From: CAZSDU01 sp964429135
GTDB taxonomy: Bacteria; Bacteroidota; Bacteroidia; Bacteroidales; FEN-979
Length of the DNA stretch: 64,000 nt
Reading direction: 5' to 3'
NCBI GenBank assembly: GCA_964429135.1
Contig: CAYSAU010000004.1
Coordinates: 124,001-188,000, forward strand
Part shown: positions 17,058 through 26,292 of the stretch, piece by piece
How the letters are laid out: every line of letters begins with the position of its first letter
Numbering within the stretch: the first letter of the stretch is position 1
The notes under the pieces: model-generated
What the model was told of the DNA's origin: nothing
Databases searched by the model: none
Seen by the model: only the letters and a program-made list of their open reading frames with translations
Position numbers and translations under genes: made by a program

Positions 17058-20000
17058 TTAATAAATATTCGCCTGGTTTCTATATCCGGGTTTATTCATA
17101 TACCAATCCGGATATTCTGAACCCGAAGATTGTGCCCAGGCGGCAAAATGCAGATAAGTTTGCACTATGTCGGCTTTTTCAACCGGGTAATCAAAATCAA
17201 CCGGTATTTCCATGCCCCAGGGGAGCCCGGAAGCAGAGCGATAATACATGTTAAGGGCAGGATCGGAAGCATCGTCAAGGGTTGCGAAAAATACCGGATT
17301 GGCCAGCACCGTGGGTGGCTGATCTTTCAGATGTACTTCTTTCGACCTGTCTTGATTGATAAAAATAAACGGATTGTAAGGAGGGGTTCCGATACTGGTT
17401 TGGGGAGTCGACAAATGCATGGTAACAATCTGCTCTTCTGTCTGAACTGTATATCCCCCATGAACAGTATTCACCAGGGCTCCGCCCAGGATATTGTTCA
17501 CGGCATCAAAGGGAATAATCACCGTATTGATGGTATGCCCTGATTCATATCCTTTAGGATCAATGTTAACTGAACTGCCCATTTTAATACAGCCGGTTAC
17601 GCTTTCAACATTAGATGGGGCTGTGTTGAAGGCAATGCCGAAGCCGTTATTGTAAGAAGCGCCTGCTGCTTTGATTTTAAATCTGGCAATCAGATCAACC
17701 ACTTTATTCTGGGCGTTGGTTACAATTTTATAGTTGAAGTTTACCACGAGGTCATTGAAATCATAATCCCCATAAGCCGGCCAGAGATCCTCAAAAGCAT
17801 AAGAAGCATAATCGGTTTCATTGGGATAATAAGAATTGAAAGCCCTTGTCGGATCCAATGGGTAGGCATCCTGACTGTCGGGAACACCATCCCCATCCGT
17901 ATCAATAACCGAAGGATTGACGATGGTGATTACCAGGGTTTTATTGTCTGTACCGGCAGCATTGGTAGCTGTGAGCGGTACGTTGGTTACTCCGGCTGAT
18001 GTCGGCACGCCTGAAATAATTTGGGTTACAGGATCAAAACTCAGCCCTGCCGGAAGGTTGGTGGCATTATAAGTAATGGGTTGTGTGCCGCTTGCCGTCA
18101 CGGTATAGCTGAAGGCTTGATTTTTTGTTCCGGTAGCGATCAGGGAACTGTTGATTTCCGGTGGCTGTGGGCCTTCAATAATCGTGATTACCAGAATTTT
18201 GGTGTCATTTCCGTAGGCATTGGATGCCGTCAGGGTAACATCGGTCACTCCGGCCTGGGTCGGACTTCCGTTAATGGTATGGGTATTCGGATCAAAACTC
18301 AAACCCGGAGGAAGATTGGTGGCATTATATGTGATGGGTGATGACCCTGTTGCTGTAAGGGTGTAAGTGGAAAATTGCTGACCTGTCACCCCTGTTGCCG
18401 TCAATGCGCTGGTAATGGAAGGAGGCGTACCGACAGTAAGCACAAGTGTTTTATTATCGCTCCCGGCATTGTTGGTGGCCGTCAGCGAAATATTATAGAC
18501 CCCCGCATTGGTCGGCGATCCGGTGATTTGATTGGTGAATGGGTCGAACGACAATCCTGACGGGAGATTGGTGGCGTTTAAAGTAATGGGTTCTGTGCCG
18601 GTGGCTTCAACAGTGTAGGTAAAGGACTGGTTCACAGGTGTACTGGCTGTTAGCGGACTGGTAATTACCGGAGGTGTTCCTGGAGATACAACCGTGAAGA
18701 CAAGGATTTTTGTATCTGTTCCCACCAGGTTATCGGCTGTGAGGACAATGTTTGTTGTACCCGCTGCAGTCGGTGTGCCGGAAATGGTATGCGTGCTGGC
18801 ATCATAAGAGAGTCCGGAGGGAAGGTTAGTCGCCGTATAAGTGATGGGATCAGTGCCATTAGCCGTGATCACATAAGGCGTAATGGCCTGGTTAAGCATC
18901 CCGGCAGCAGTGAGCGAACTGGTGATCACCGGAGGCTGAGGTGCATTGCAATCCTGCGCATAAATCGTATAACCAGGATTATGCCAGGTAATGTTCGGAC
19001 CAAAACTGCCATTTTTTGGATTGATGCTGGTTGCCCAGAAATCGATATATCCGGTCAAAGTGCCTCCGGCGACCTTGGAAGTACCGTTAAGGCCATGAAC
19101 CTGGGAACCCTGGGAGGCAGGACCGTAAACAAATCCCTGAATGTCGAAATTTCCTGTCTCAACAAGGCTCTGCAGTTCGAGACGGGCATAACCCTGACCG
19201 CTGACACTGAATTCTCCAATGACTTTCAGAAAAGCATTGGGGCCGTTGACAAATCCCGGTTGTGCGGAAGAACCTGTGACAACCTGCATGGCCGTAGACT
19301 TGGTACTATTGACAAACATCTGGCAATAATTAAGAATCCTGCCATCATCCTGGGTTTGTAAATCTTCAATTACGGTAAAATGATAATAATTCGTCAGGAT
19401 TCCTTTTACATTCAGTTTGTTGGAAACCGTAAAGGTGCCCCAGTTGGAGAAAGCTCCGCCTTCTTTGAGGTTGAAGGTCTTGTTGTTTCCCGGTAAGGCA
19501 AAGTTGGCCGTTCCGTAGTTTTCGATGGTGGCATAAATATTTGCAACAGGCATGGTGAGCAAACCTGAAGGTGAAACAATGACAGTGCCGCTGCCGGTTA
19601 AAGCAGTTATATGGGCCGTTCCGCAAATCCTTAGCGAACCTCCGGCATTGATCGTTAAACTGAGGTTAACGGAAACGCCTTGCTGAACTACATAAATTCC
19701 TCCCGAGTTAATGGTGTAAGTGCCGGAGGTCGTAATGGGTGTTCCGGTATTACAATCATTGGACTCCAGGTTATTTCCTGTTTTTACAACGCTTTGTCCG
19801 AAGGTATAGCTGAAATTCTTTCCTGAGATCGGAACTGCAACATATTCGGTAAGCCCCAGAGGGGTAACTTTCCCAACCCAGAGTTCCTTCATTCGCGAAG
19901 GAACCCTTAAATTGGTTTTATACTGCAGGGTATTGTCGGTACCCCCACTCATGATCAGTTTGCCGCCCTGGGCCGGGTTGTCCTGAAAGATCTGGATCAG

Positions 20001-20222
20001 GAAAAAATTATCCTGACCGGGATTGGCAACGCCGATGCTGACCTCAAGATCAAGAAAACTATCGAATCTGAATCCCGGCTGGATTTTAAGATCAGTGAAT
20101 TTTTTGGGCTGGGTAGGCGTGTCAGGATCGAAATGTTTCCTGCAAGCTGTCTGGAAAATCATGGATACTGCAAAAACCAGCAGTAGGATGGTGGATGCGG
20201 AAAAACGATAAATCTTTTTCAT
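17058..20222 (-). CDS. LruC-domain surface lipoprotein with putative Ig (He_PIG) repeats
   Basis: A 1054-residue predicted lipoprotein. The start ending at 20222 gives a signal peptide with lipobox MIFQTACRK; a longer in-frame version only adds 20 residues. Domains in order: an N-terminal domain shared with the downstream-numbered neighbour gene (KFTDLKIQPGFRFD onward), a glycine/threonine-rich segment that looks like a beta-helix (about residues 165-440), four consecutive putative-Ig repeats of about 75-90 residues with the recurring ATNLPSGLSFDP and SGTPT motifs, a TSP3-type calcium loop DTDGDGVPDSQDAYPLDP, and the LruC domain (FEDLWPAYGDYDFNDLVVNF) to the end. LruC proteins are uncharacterised in this phylum; a surface or adhesive role is inferred. 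Confidence 0.85.
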   Translation of the reverse strand: MKKIYRFSASTILLLVFAVSMIFQTACRKHFDPDTPTQPKKFTDLKIQPGFRFDSFLDLEVSIGVANPGQDNFFLIQIFQDNPAQGGKLIMSGGTDNTLQYKTNLRVPSRMKELWVGKVTPLGLTEYVAVPISGKNFSYTFGQSVVKTGNNLESNDCNTGTPITTSGTYTINSGGIYVVQQGVSVNLSLTINAGGSLRICGTAHITALTGSGTVIVSPSGLLTMPVANIYATIENYGTANFALPGNNKTFNLKEGGAFSNWGTFTVSNKLNVKGILTNYYHFTVIEDLQTQDDGRILNYCQMFVNSTKSTAMQVVTGSSAQPGFVNGPNAFLKVIGEFSVSGQGYARLELQSLVETGNFDIQGFVYGPASQGSQVHGLNGTSKVAGGTLTGYIDFWATSINPKNGSFGPNITWHNPGYTIYAQDCNAPQPPVITSSLTAAGMLNQAITPYVITANGTDPITYTATNLPSGLSYDASTHTISGTPTAAGTTNIVLTADNLVGTDTKILVFTVVSPGTPPVITSPLTASTPVNQSFTYTVEATGTEPITLNATNLPSGLSFDPFTNQITGSPTNAGVYNISLTATNNAGSDNKTLVLTVGTPPSITSALTATGVTGQQFSTYTLTATGSSPITYNATNLPPGLSFDPNTHTINGSPTQAGVTDVTLTASNAYGNDTKILVITIIEGPQPPEINSSLIATGTKNQAFSYTVTASGTQPITYNATNLPAGLSFDPVTQIISGVPTSAGVTNVPLTATNAAGTDNKTLVITIVNPSVIDTDGDGVPDSQDAYPLDPTRAFNSYYPNETDYASYAFEDLWPAYGDYDFNDLVVNFNYKIVTNAQNKVVDLIARFKIKAAGASYNNGFGIAFNTAPSNVESVTGCIKMGSSVNIDPKGYESGHTINTVIIPFDAVNNILGGALVNTVHGGYTVQTEEQIVTMHLSTPQTSIGTPPYNPFIFINQDRSKEVHLKDQPPTVLANPVFFATLDDASDPALNMYYRSASGLPWGMEIPVDFDYPVEKADIVQTYLHFAAWAQSSGSEYPDWYMNKPGYRNQANIY

Positions 20223-20391
20223 ACCAGAGATATTTGTTTTCTGAATGGATGTAAAACTAATGCCTTTGCAAGAGGTTTTCAAGGATTAACTCGTATCTGT
20301 CGATCATTGATTAAAAACCGTTAAGCTTAATTTTGTTTCCGTAACTTAGATAAAAATGTAAATATAGTTTATTAAAATATTGAAAACAAGT

Positions 20392-22680
20392 TTATTCCGG
20401 TATTCTGTAAATTTGAGCCGGGTCTCTGTATCCAGACAGGTTTTTATACCAGTCGGGGTATTGAACGCCGCCGGATTCTGCCCAGCTACCGAATTTAAGG
20501 TGGCCGTATACGATCTGGATCATTTCCCAGGTGTAATCAAATTTCACCGGAATGTTGATGGCCCAGGGAAGATTCCTGCTGGTTTTGTAATACCTTCCGG
20601 CAAGGGGATCGGAATCATCATCAATCGTGCCGAAAAACGAAGCATCAGCCAGGGAAGTAGGGGGTTTATCAGGCAGGTGAATTTCCATACCCCTCGCCAT
20701 GTTCTTGATCAGGAAGGGGTTGTAGGGAGGTGTTCCCACTGCGGTCTGTTCCTGAGGAATGGCAAAATGCAGGTTGATCTTCAGGCTGTCTGAAATTCCG
20801 TACAATCCGTTGTTTTCTGTGTTAAAAAAGGCACCCCCGACCCTGTGAATTACATTTTCAGCATTATCGAATACGATGACAACCGCTTTTTCCTGGCCGT
20901 TTTCCACACCGTTGTTCCCCAGGGTGATATAACCCTTTTGGAGGCTGTAGCCGGTCACGGATTCAACAGCAGCGGGAAGAACCCCGTCGAATTGCCATCC
21001 GAAACCATTTTGTAAGAAAGCGCCAACCGCCCTGACGTAAAAGGTGGGTTTTACATCTACGACTTTATTCTGGGCATTGGTGACGTACCAGTAGTTATAA
21101 TCCACCACGAGGTCGTTCAGGTCATAGTCGCCTTTGGCAGGCCAGAGATCTTCAAAGGCAAGGGATCCAAACACATCTTTGGCCGGATAATAATTATTGA
21201 AAGCTCGGGTCGGGTCCAGGGGATAATCGTCAAGACTGTCGGGAACCCCATCTCCGTCGGTATCGGTAGGCTGAGGGTTATCACCTATCCCTTCCGGATT
21301 GCAATCCGTCACTGGAATGAAGTTTTGAATATTCGCCCAGCTTACCAGGGTGGCGCCATTGGTAAATTTTGAAGCATTCCAGTTGCTCATGCTTCCGCTT
21401 TGGGTGGCAAATTCAATGGCTCCATTCACCGTGGCTGAATTAATGGTGGCCGTGGTCACCTTGATGGAGTTCAGGCTGCCTGAGCCAAAAGCTCCATTGG
21501 AATTAAGCGTCATGCTTCCGGCGGAGACCTGGGATTGATTGGTCAGGTTCATGGCGCCGCTGTTTATATTAATGCTTCCATCGACTTTCAGATAGCCATT
21601 GTTCATGTTTAAAGTAGTTGGATTTAGGCTAAGATTGCCATGAATGATCCATTTACAATCATTCTGGATGACGCTGCCGGCATTGAGGCTGACATTGCCC
21701 TGTACCTCCATGGACCCGGTATTGGTCACATTCTTATTGGCTTCAAAAGAACCACTGGTATAAAAAGTGCCATTATTGGTCAGACTGCTGCCGCTATTAA
21801 GGGTGAAATTTCCGTTGATGATCATACTCCCATAATTGATTACCGGTCCGTTTGGGGCAAATGACTGACCAATGGTAAAATCGTTGGCATAATTCGTCAG
21901 GCTGGTTGTGCTTTGGTTCATGTTTATCCCTCCGTTGAAATGAGCATGCGCTGTTGGATAAATGGTGATCCCGGAGCTGCCGTTCATGGCAAAGGAACCG
22001 CTGGTGGTAAGGGTACCCCCTGCCGTGACAAGGATGGCGCAATTCGTCCCCCCCATGTTATTGATGCTACTGATATTAGCAGTGGAACAAATTTTCAAAG
22101 TGCCTCCCCCGTTCCAGAACTCAAAATTCACTGTCCCTGTAAAAGGAGAAGTAATGCAATAGGTTTTTCCGTTTTTAATGGTCACCGAATTGCCGGTAAC
22201 CGTAATGTCACAACCAGTATTGCAATCGGGTTCGCCTACCACGAATCCTTCTTTCAAAACGCTCTCCGAGGAAAAAGTATAATTAATTTCATCAGCAACA
22301 TTGACAAGTGCAAGCTGAACATTTCCATCCCCGAAATCCAGCTTGAAGTAAAGTTGGGTCAGTGCTGTCGGGATCCGGAGTTTGGTGACAAAGGGAAAAT
22401 TGTATCCTGTTGAACCGGTCAGTAAAATTTGTCCCTGTTCTGCAGGATTCCCGTTATACAATGAAACCCGGGCAAGTTTTCCCACATATTCAGGGAAAAC
22501 GGAAGCAATGGTAATATTGACTTCACGGGAAGATTCCCAATTGAAATTAGAAGCTACCTTCAGGTCCTCCATTTTCTTAGGTTTCCCGGAATTATCATCA
22601 GATATGGATTTCCGACATGCGGAAATGGAAATAAAAAACAATCCTGCTAATATTGCAAGCATTAATTTCTGAGATTTCAT
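20392..22680 (-). CDS. LruC-domain surface lipoprotein, paralogue
   Basis: A 762-residue predicted lipoprotein with lipobox ISISACRKS at the N-terminus. It has the same N-terminal domain as its neighbour (MEDLKVASNFNWESSREVNI) and the same C-terminal block, TSP3-type loop DTDGDGVPDSLDDYPLDP followed by LruC (FEDLWPAKGDYDLNDLVVDY). Between them lies a 260-residue stretch dominated by short repeats rich in N, S, T and G (such as NGNFTLNSGSSLTNNGTF) that predict a right-handed beta-helix; the He_PIG repeats of the neighbour are absent. The two genes are tandem duplicates, 169 bases apart, on the same strand. A consensus promoter lies just upstream. Surface exposure is likely; no ligand can be inferred. 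Confidence 0.85.
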   Translation of the reverse strand: MKSQKLMLAILAGLFFISISACRKSISDDNSGKPKKMEDLKVASNFNWESSREVNITIASVFPEYVGKLARVSLYNGNPAEQGQILLTGSTGYNFPFVTKLRIPTALTQLYFKLDFGDGNVQLALVNVADEINYTFSSESVLKEGFVVGEPDCNTGCDITVTGNSVTIKNGKTYCITSPFTGTVNFEFWNGGGTLKICSTANISSINNMGGTNCAILVTAGGTLTTSGSFAMNGSSGITIYPTAHAHFNGGINMNQSTTSLTNYANDFTIGQSFAPNGPVINYGSMIINGNFTLNSGSSLTNNGTFYTSGSFEANKNVTNTGSMEVQGNVSLNAGSVIQNDCKWIIHGNLSLNPTTLNMNNGYLKVDGSININSGAMNLTNQSQVSAGSMTLNSNGAFGSGSLNSIKVTTATINSATVNGAIEFATQSGSMSNWNASKFTNGATLVSWANIQNFIPVTDCNPEGIGDNPQPTDTDGDGVPDSLDDYPLDPTRAFNNYYPAKDVFGSLAFEDLWPAKGDYDLNDLVVDYNYWYVTNAQNKVVDVKPTFYVRAVGAFLQNGFGWQFDGVLPAAVESVTGYSLQKGYITLGNNGVENGQEKAVVIVFDNAENVIHRVGGAFFNTENNGLYGISDSLKINLHFAIPQEQTAVGTPPYNPFLIKNMARGMEIHLPDKPPTSLADASFFGTIDDDSDPLAGRYYKTSRNLPWAINIPVKFDYTWEMIQIVYGHLKFGSWAESGGVQYPDWYKNLSGYRDPAQIYRIPE

Positions 22681-22714
22681 AAGAATATTTTTTTACAACA
22701 TACAAAAATATACA

Positions 22715-22748
22715 CAAATATACACTACTCCAAGTTCCAATTCGCAAA
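22715..22748 (-). promoter_or_regulatory. Consensus Bacteroidota promoter for the LruC lipoprotein gene
   Basis: Read on the minus strand, TTTG (22748-22745) is separated by 22 bases from TATATTTG (22722-22715), matching TTTG-N19-23-TAnnTTTG. A second -7-like TATTTTTG lies at 22710-22703. The gene starts about 35 bases further on at 22680. Confidence 0.65.
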
Positions 22749-22850
22749 TGACAGTAAATATCAGGTAAGTGGAAACTTTAATTGAGTATTTGTGTCTTTT
22801 AACTTGGTGCTTTGCTATCAAGATATGAAAGACGGGATGCAAATAATAAG

Positions 22851-22858
22851 TAAATTTG
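22851..22858 (+). promoter_or_regulatory. -7 element directly before the mnmA start codon
   Basis: TAAATTTG matches TAnnTTTG exactly. Only six bases separate it from the ATG at 22865, so transcription would begin at or next to the start codon. No good -33 element is found at the expected distance, which lowers confidence. Confidence 0.4.
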
Positions 22859-22864
22859 CGTTTC

Positions 22865-23959
22865 ATGAATAAAGCTTTTAAGAATAAACTAAGTGTAATA
22901 GTCGGTTTAAGTGGCGGGGTTGACTCTTCTATGGCAGCCTACTTGCTTAAGCAGCAAGGGTTTGACGTTATTGGAGTTACTATGGCACTATGGGATGGAC
23001 AATATTACAAAACGGGAAAACATGCTTGCTATGGCTCCGATGAACAGCAGGAAATCAAGGAAGCCAGGTCGATGGCGGATAAATTGAAAATTCCCCATTA
23101 TATATTTAATTGTGCCTTGGAATATAAGGATTCTGTATTACGGTATTTCCGGACTGAGTATCTTTCCGGACGTACACCGAATCCCTGTATTCAGTGTAAT
23201 CAACTCATTAAATTCGGTCTTTTACCAGCTTTGGCTGAAAAAGAAGGCCTTGCCTTTGATTTTTTTGCTACCGGTCATTATGCAAAATGCTGGTGGGATG
23301 AAGCAAGACAAAGGTTTTTATTATCGAAAGCGGCAGATCCCAATAAGGATCAGACCTATTTCTTATATCGGCTGAGCCAGGAACAACTTTCAAAAGTCAT
23401 GTTCCCTCTTGGGGATTATGAAAAGCCTGCCATTAAAGCCCTTGCGCATGAGGTCGGGATCACGGCAGTGGATTTGGAGGAAAGCCAGGATTTTTATGGA
23501 GGTGATTATAAAGAACTTCTCGGTACTGAAGAACATCCGGGTCATATCGTGAATTTAAAAGGGAAAGTCCTGGGACAGCATAAGGGGATTTGGAATTATA
23601 CTATCGGACAGCGTAAAGGACTGGGAATCGCTCATTCTGAACCTCTGTATGTGATTGCTTTTGATAAAGACAAAAATCATGTTATTGTCGGAACCAGGGA
23701 GGAAACTTACCATTCTTCTTTTATGGTATCTGACCTGAACTGGATTTCATTGGAGAAACTCAAAAAACCCATGGAAGTCCTTTGCAAAACTCGTTCTGCT
23801 CAAAAAGAAAAGGAAGCACTGCTTGAGCCTATGGGAAAGGATGAGGTACTGGTAACTTTTTTTCATCCCAGCGACAGCATTGCCCCAGGACAATCGGCGG
23901 TGTTTTATGAGGGAGATGTTGTCGTCGGAGGTGGAATCATTAAATCAATCAGGAATTAA
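22865..23959 (+). CDS. mnmA: MnmA-type tRNA 2-thiouridylase with altered catalytic cysteine site
   Basis: A 364-residue enzyme of the MnmA family, which thiolates U34 of Lys, Glu and Gln tRNAs. The ATP-binding PP-loop is GLSGGVDSSMAAYLL; GRTPNPCIQCNQLIKFG carries the CxxC with the first catalytic cysteine; ATGHYAK and KDQTYFLYRL are present; and the C-terminal domain has YTIGQRKGLGI and PGQSAVFY. The second catalytic cysteine, which in the E. coli enzyme lies in the segment ending GICFIGE, is missing: here that place reads ESQDFYGGDY. Similar sequences occur in other anaerobes, so this is probably a subfamily and not a mutation. The ATG at 22865 is preferred over the TTG at 22856. This phylum often has more than one mnmA-like gene. 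Confidence 0.88.
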   Translation: MNKAFKNKLSVIVGLSGGVDSSMAAYLLKQQGFDVIGVTMALWDGQYYKTGKHACYGSDEQQEIKEARSMADKLKIPHYIFNCALEYKDSVLRYFRTEYLSGRTPNPCIQCNQLIKFGLLPALAEKEGLAFDFFATGHYAKCWWDEARQRFLLSKAADPNKDQTYFLYRLSQEQLSKVMFPLGDYEKPAIKALAHEVGITAVDLEESQDFYGGDYKELLGTEEHPGHIVNLKGKVLGQHKGIWNYTIGQRKGLGIAHSEPLYVIAFDKDKNHVIVGTREETYHSSFMVSDLNWISLEKLKKPMEVLCKTRSAQKEKEALLEPMGKDEVLVTFFHPSDSIAPGQSAVFYEGDVVVGGGIIKSIRN

Positions 23960-23960
23960 G

Positions 23961-23980
23961 AGTGAGGAATTAGGAATTAA
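23961..23980 (+). repeat. Dispersed AT-rich 20-base repeat, copy 1
   Basis: The sequence AGTGAGGAATTAGGAATTAA ends 11 bases before the ATG of the M28 peptidase gene. A copy with one difference lies at 29436-29455 on the minus strand, also 11 bases before a start codon (ctpA). Confidence 0.7.
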
Positions 23981-23991
23981 AAACAGCAGTG

Positions 23992-25776
23992 ATGAGATTT
24001 CTTAAGGTTTATACCATTTTTTTCTTGTATGGGGTTTCTTTGTCGCTTTTTGCTCAGAAGGGTGAGGTTACAACTCAGGAGCTTCATGATTTCGTGCAAT
24101 TTCTGGCTTCTGATTCGTTGAAAGGAAGAAAACCCGGGAGCCCTGAGATCAATGTCGCTGCCCGTTTTATTCTTGATCATTTTAAGTCGATAGGGTTAAA
24201 ACCTTTAGCGGATGACGGATATCAAAATTTTGATATCGTTACGGATATCCAATTGGGTGAAGGGAATAGATTTGGTTTTGATGGTTTTCAGGGAGAACTG
24301 AAAAAGGATTTTATTCCCCTTGCTTTTTCTTCAAGCGGGGAAATTAATGCCCCCGTGGTTTTTGCCGGTTATGGGTTTGATCTTTCGCTCGATAGCTTGG
24401 AGCGGAATGATTATTCAGGGCTAGAGGTTAAAGGGAAATGGGTGATGGTCTTTCGTGCAGATCCTGAACTTGAAAATCCCGACAGTAGATTTATCCCTTT
24501 CAGTGATGTACGAAGCAAAATTCTGACGGCCAAAGATAAAGGCGCTGCAGGCGTTTTATTGGTGACATCAAAAGGACTTGAAAAAGAAGATAAGCTGATG
24601 TCACTGGTCGTGGAAAACAATGAAATGACGAGTGGGATCCCGGTGATCAATATAAAACGACAACTGGCTGATCAAATCCTGAAAAAGACCGGATGGAGGA
24701 TTGACAGTCTTGAACAGGGTATGGTTGCCGGGAAGACTTCCATAGGTCTCGAGATTCCATTATACGTGTCAGCCCGGGTTGAAGTGATTCAGCAGACAGA
24801 GAAAACAGCCAATGTCGTCGCCTGCCTGGAAGGAAATGATCCCCAGTTGAAGGAGGAGTACCTTGTGGTTGGCGCTCATTATGATCATCTGGGTTTCGGA
24901 GGTCAGGGAAGCGGATCGCGGATGCCCGATTCAGTAGTCATTCATAACGGGGCTGATGACAATGCTTCAGGTACGGCCATGATCATGGCGCTGGCGGGAA
25001 AGCTTGCCGCAGAAAAGAAAAAGCTGAAGAGAAGTATCCTCTTTGTTGCATTCAGTGCAGAGGAAATCGGACTGATAGGATCAAAATATTTTACCAGTCA
25101 TCCTGTGGTGGATTTAAAGAAGATTAAAACTATGTTTAACTTCGATATGGTAGGTCGTTTTGATAAGGAAAAGAACTCTATATCAGTGAGCGGAACTGCT
25201 TCCTCTATGGAAGCAGATTCAATACTCCACCAACTTGAAACCGGTCTGTCCTTTAAGGTCGTACATTCTCCGGATGGCTATGGTCCTTCAGACCATGCTT
25301 CTTTCTTTGCTGCTGATATTCCGGTTTTCTATGTCAGTACCGGTGTTCATACAGATTATCATACTCCTTATGATGATACGGAAAAACTTGATTTTCAGGG
25401 TATGAAAAAAGTTGCAGATTATGCTGCGACACTGATTCTAACCATTGATACCCTTACCAGTGCTTTAACTTTCAAAGCTGGTGGAAAAAAGGGTATAACT
25501 GGCCGTAGTGGTCGTCGCCTGAAGGTGACCCTTGGGATCATGCCGGATTTTGCAGGCAGCGAAAAAAAGGGGCTCAGGGTGGATGGAGTGACCAAAGATG
25601 GCCCAGCGGATAAAGGAGGGTTGAGGAAAGGCGATATCATCGTGGGTTTGAATGGCATGAGCGTAGGTGATATTTATGAATATATGTCGCGTCTTTCAAA
25701 GCTGAAACATGGTATGACCGTCAACGTGGAAATAATCCGCGATGACAGACATGAAGTTTTAATCATGCAATTGTAG
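23992..25776 (+). CDS. Secreted M28 aminopeptidase with PA and PDZ domains
   Basis: A 594-residue exported zinc aminopeptidase. A signal peptide (VSLSLFAQKG) opens the protein; a protease-associated domain lies around residues 110-250 (APVVFAGYGFDL to GIPVINIKR); the M28 catalytic domain has the zinc ligands in GAHYDHLGF, HNGADDNASG, AFSAEEIGLIGS, FNFDMVGR and the final histidine in DYHTPYDD. The C-terminal 90 residues form a PDZ domain (GLRVDGVTKDGPADKGG). The PDZ fusion suggests binding of a C-terminal tail of the substrate or a partner. The ATG at 23992 directly follows a GTG; either gives the same signal peptide. GtrA gene follows on the same strand. Confidence 0.93.
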   Translation: MRFLKVYTIFFLYGVSLSLFAQKGEVTTQELHDFVQFLASDSLKGRKPGSPEINVAARFILDHFKSIGLKPLADDGYQNFDIVTDIQLGEGNRFGFDGFQGELKKDFIPLAFSSSGEINAPVVFAGYGFDLSLDSLERNDYSGLEVKGKWVMVFRADPELENPDSRFIPFSDVRSKILTAKDKGAAGVLLVTSKGLEKEDKLMSLVVENNEMTSGIPVINIKRQLADQILKKTGWRIDSLEQGMVAGKTSIGLEIPLYVSARVEVIQQTEKTANVVACLEGNDPQLKEEYLVVGAHYDHLGFGGQGSGSRMPDSVVIHNGADDNASGTAMIMALAGKLAAEKKKLKRSILFVAFSAEEIGLIGSKYFTSHPVVDLKKIKTMFNFDMVGRFDKEKNSISVSGTASSMEADSILHQLETGLSFKVVHSPDGYGPSDHASFFAADIPVFYVSTGVHTDYHTPYDDTEKLDFQGMKKVADYAATLILTIDTLTSALTFKAGGKKGITGRSGRRLKVTLGIMPDFAGSEKKGLRVDGVTKDGPADKGGLRKGDIIVGLNGMSVGDIYEYMSRLSKLKHGMTVNVEIIRDDRHEVLIMQL

Positions 25777-25813
25777 ATCATTCATTTATCACTTGTTTAT
25801 TGTAATTCTGGTT

Positions 25814-26215
25814 ATGGATCTTCAATCTTTCTTCAACGATGCCTTTTTACTGAAATTTATCAAATTCAGCCTGGTTGGTTTTTCAGGTGTTCTGGTGGAT
25901 TTCGGGATTACCTTTATATGTAAAGAATTTCTTAGGATTCAGAAATATTTTGCCAATGCCATAGGTTTTACATTGGCTGCTACTACCAATTACATGCTGA
26001 ATCGTATCTGGACTTTTCATAGCCATAATCCGAACATTACCCTTGAATTCACACGTTTTTTTATCATAGCCCTGATCGGGTTAGGAATCAACCTCCTCAT
26101 CATATGGGCGATGTCGGGTAAATTTAAAGTGAATTTTTACCTGTCCAAACTGGTGGCCACCATCATCGTAATGGCCTGGAATTTTCTGATCAATGCGTAT
26201 TATACGTTTGCCTGA
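25814..26215 (+). CDS. GtrA family membrane protein
   Basis: A 133-residue protein with four predicted helices typical of GtrA, which helps move or anchor polyprenyl-linked sugars for surface polysaccharide modification. Family marks are FIKFSLVGFSGVLVDFGITF in the first helix, NAIGFTLAATTNYMLNRIWTF in the second and KLVATIIVMAWNFLINAYYTF at the end. Starting at the ATG at 25814 (MDLQSFFND) avoids a hydrophobic extension that the family lacks. No partner glycosyltransferase gene is adjacent. Confidence 0.88.
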   Translation: MDLQSFFNDAFLLKFIKFSLVGFSGVLVDFGITFICKEFLRIQKYFANAIGFTLAATTNYMLNRIWTFHSHNPNITLEFTRFFIIALIGLGINLLIIWAMSGKFKVNFYLSKLVATIIVMAWNFLINAYYTFA

Positions 26216-26234
26216 AAAGGATTGCACTGAAAGA

Positions 26235-26264
26235 AATAATCTATCCGGCAAATCTCAGATTATT
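26235..26264. terminator. Candidate terminator between convergent genes
   Basis: AATAATCT (26235-26242) pairs with AGATTATT (26257-26264) around a 14-base loop, in the 77-base gap between the convergent gtrA-like and chaN-like genes. The stem is AT-rich and the T-run is weak, so efficiency is doubtful. Confidence 0.35.
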
Positions 26265-26292
26265 CCCTATGATTTTTATCTAGGCTACCTTG

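Noticed and set aside
17130..19361. Several long plus-strand frames opposite the LruC lipoprotein gene
   Set aside because: They mirror the repetitive He_PIG coding region, contain no recognisable domains and lack start signals; they are antisense shadows.
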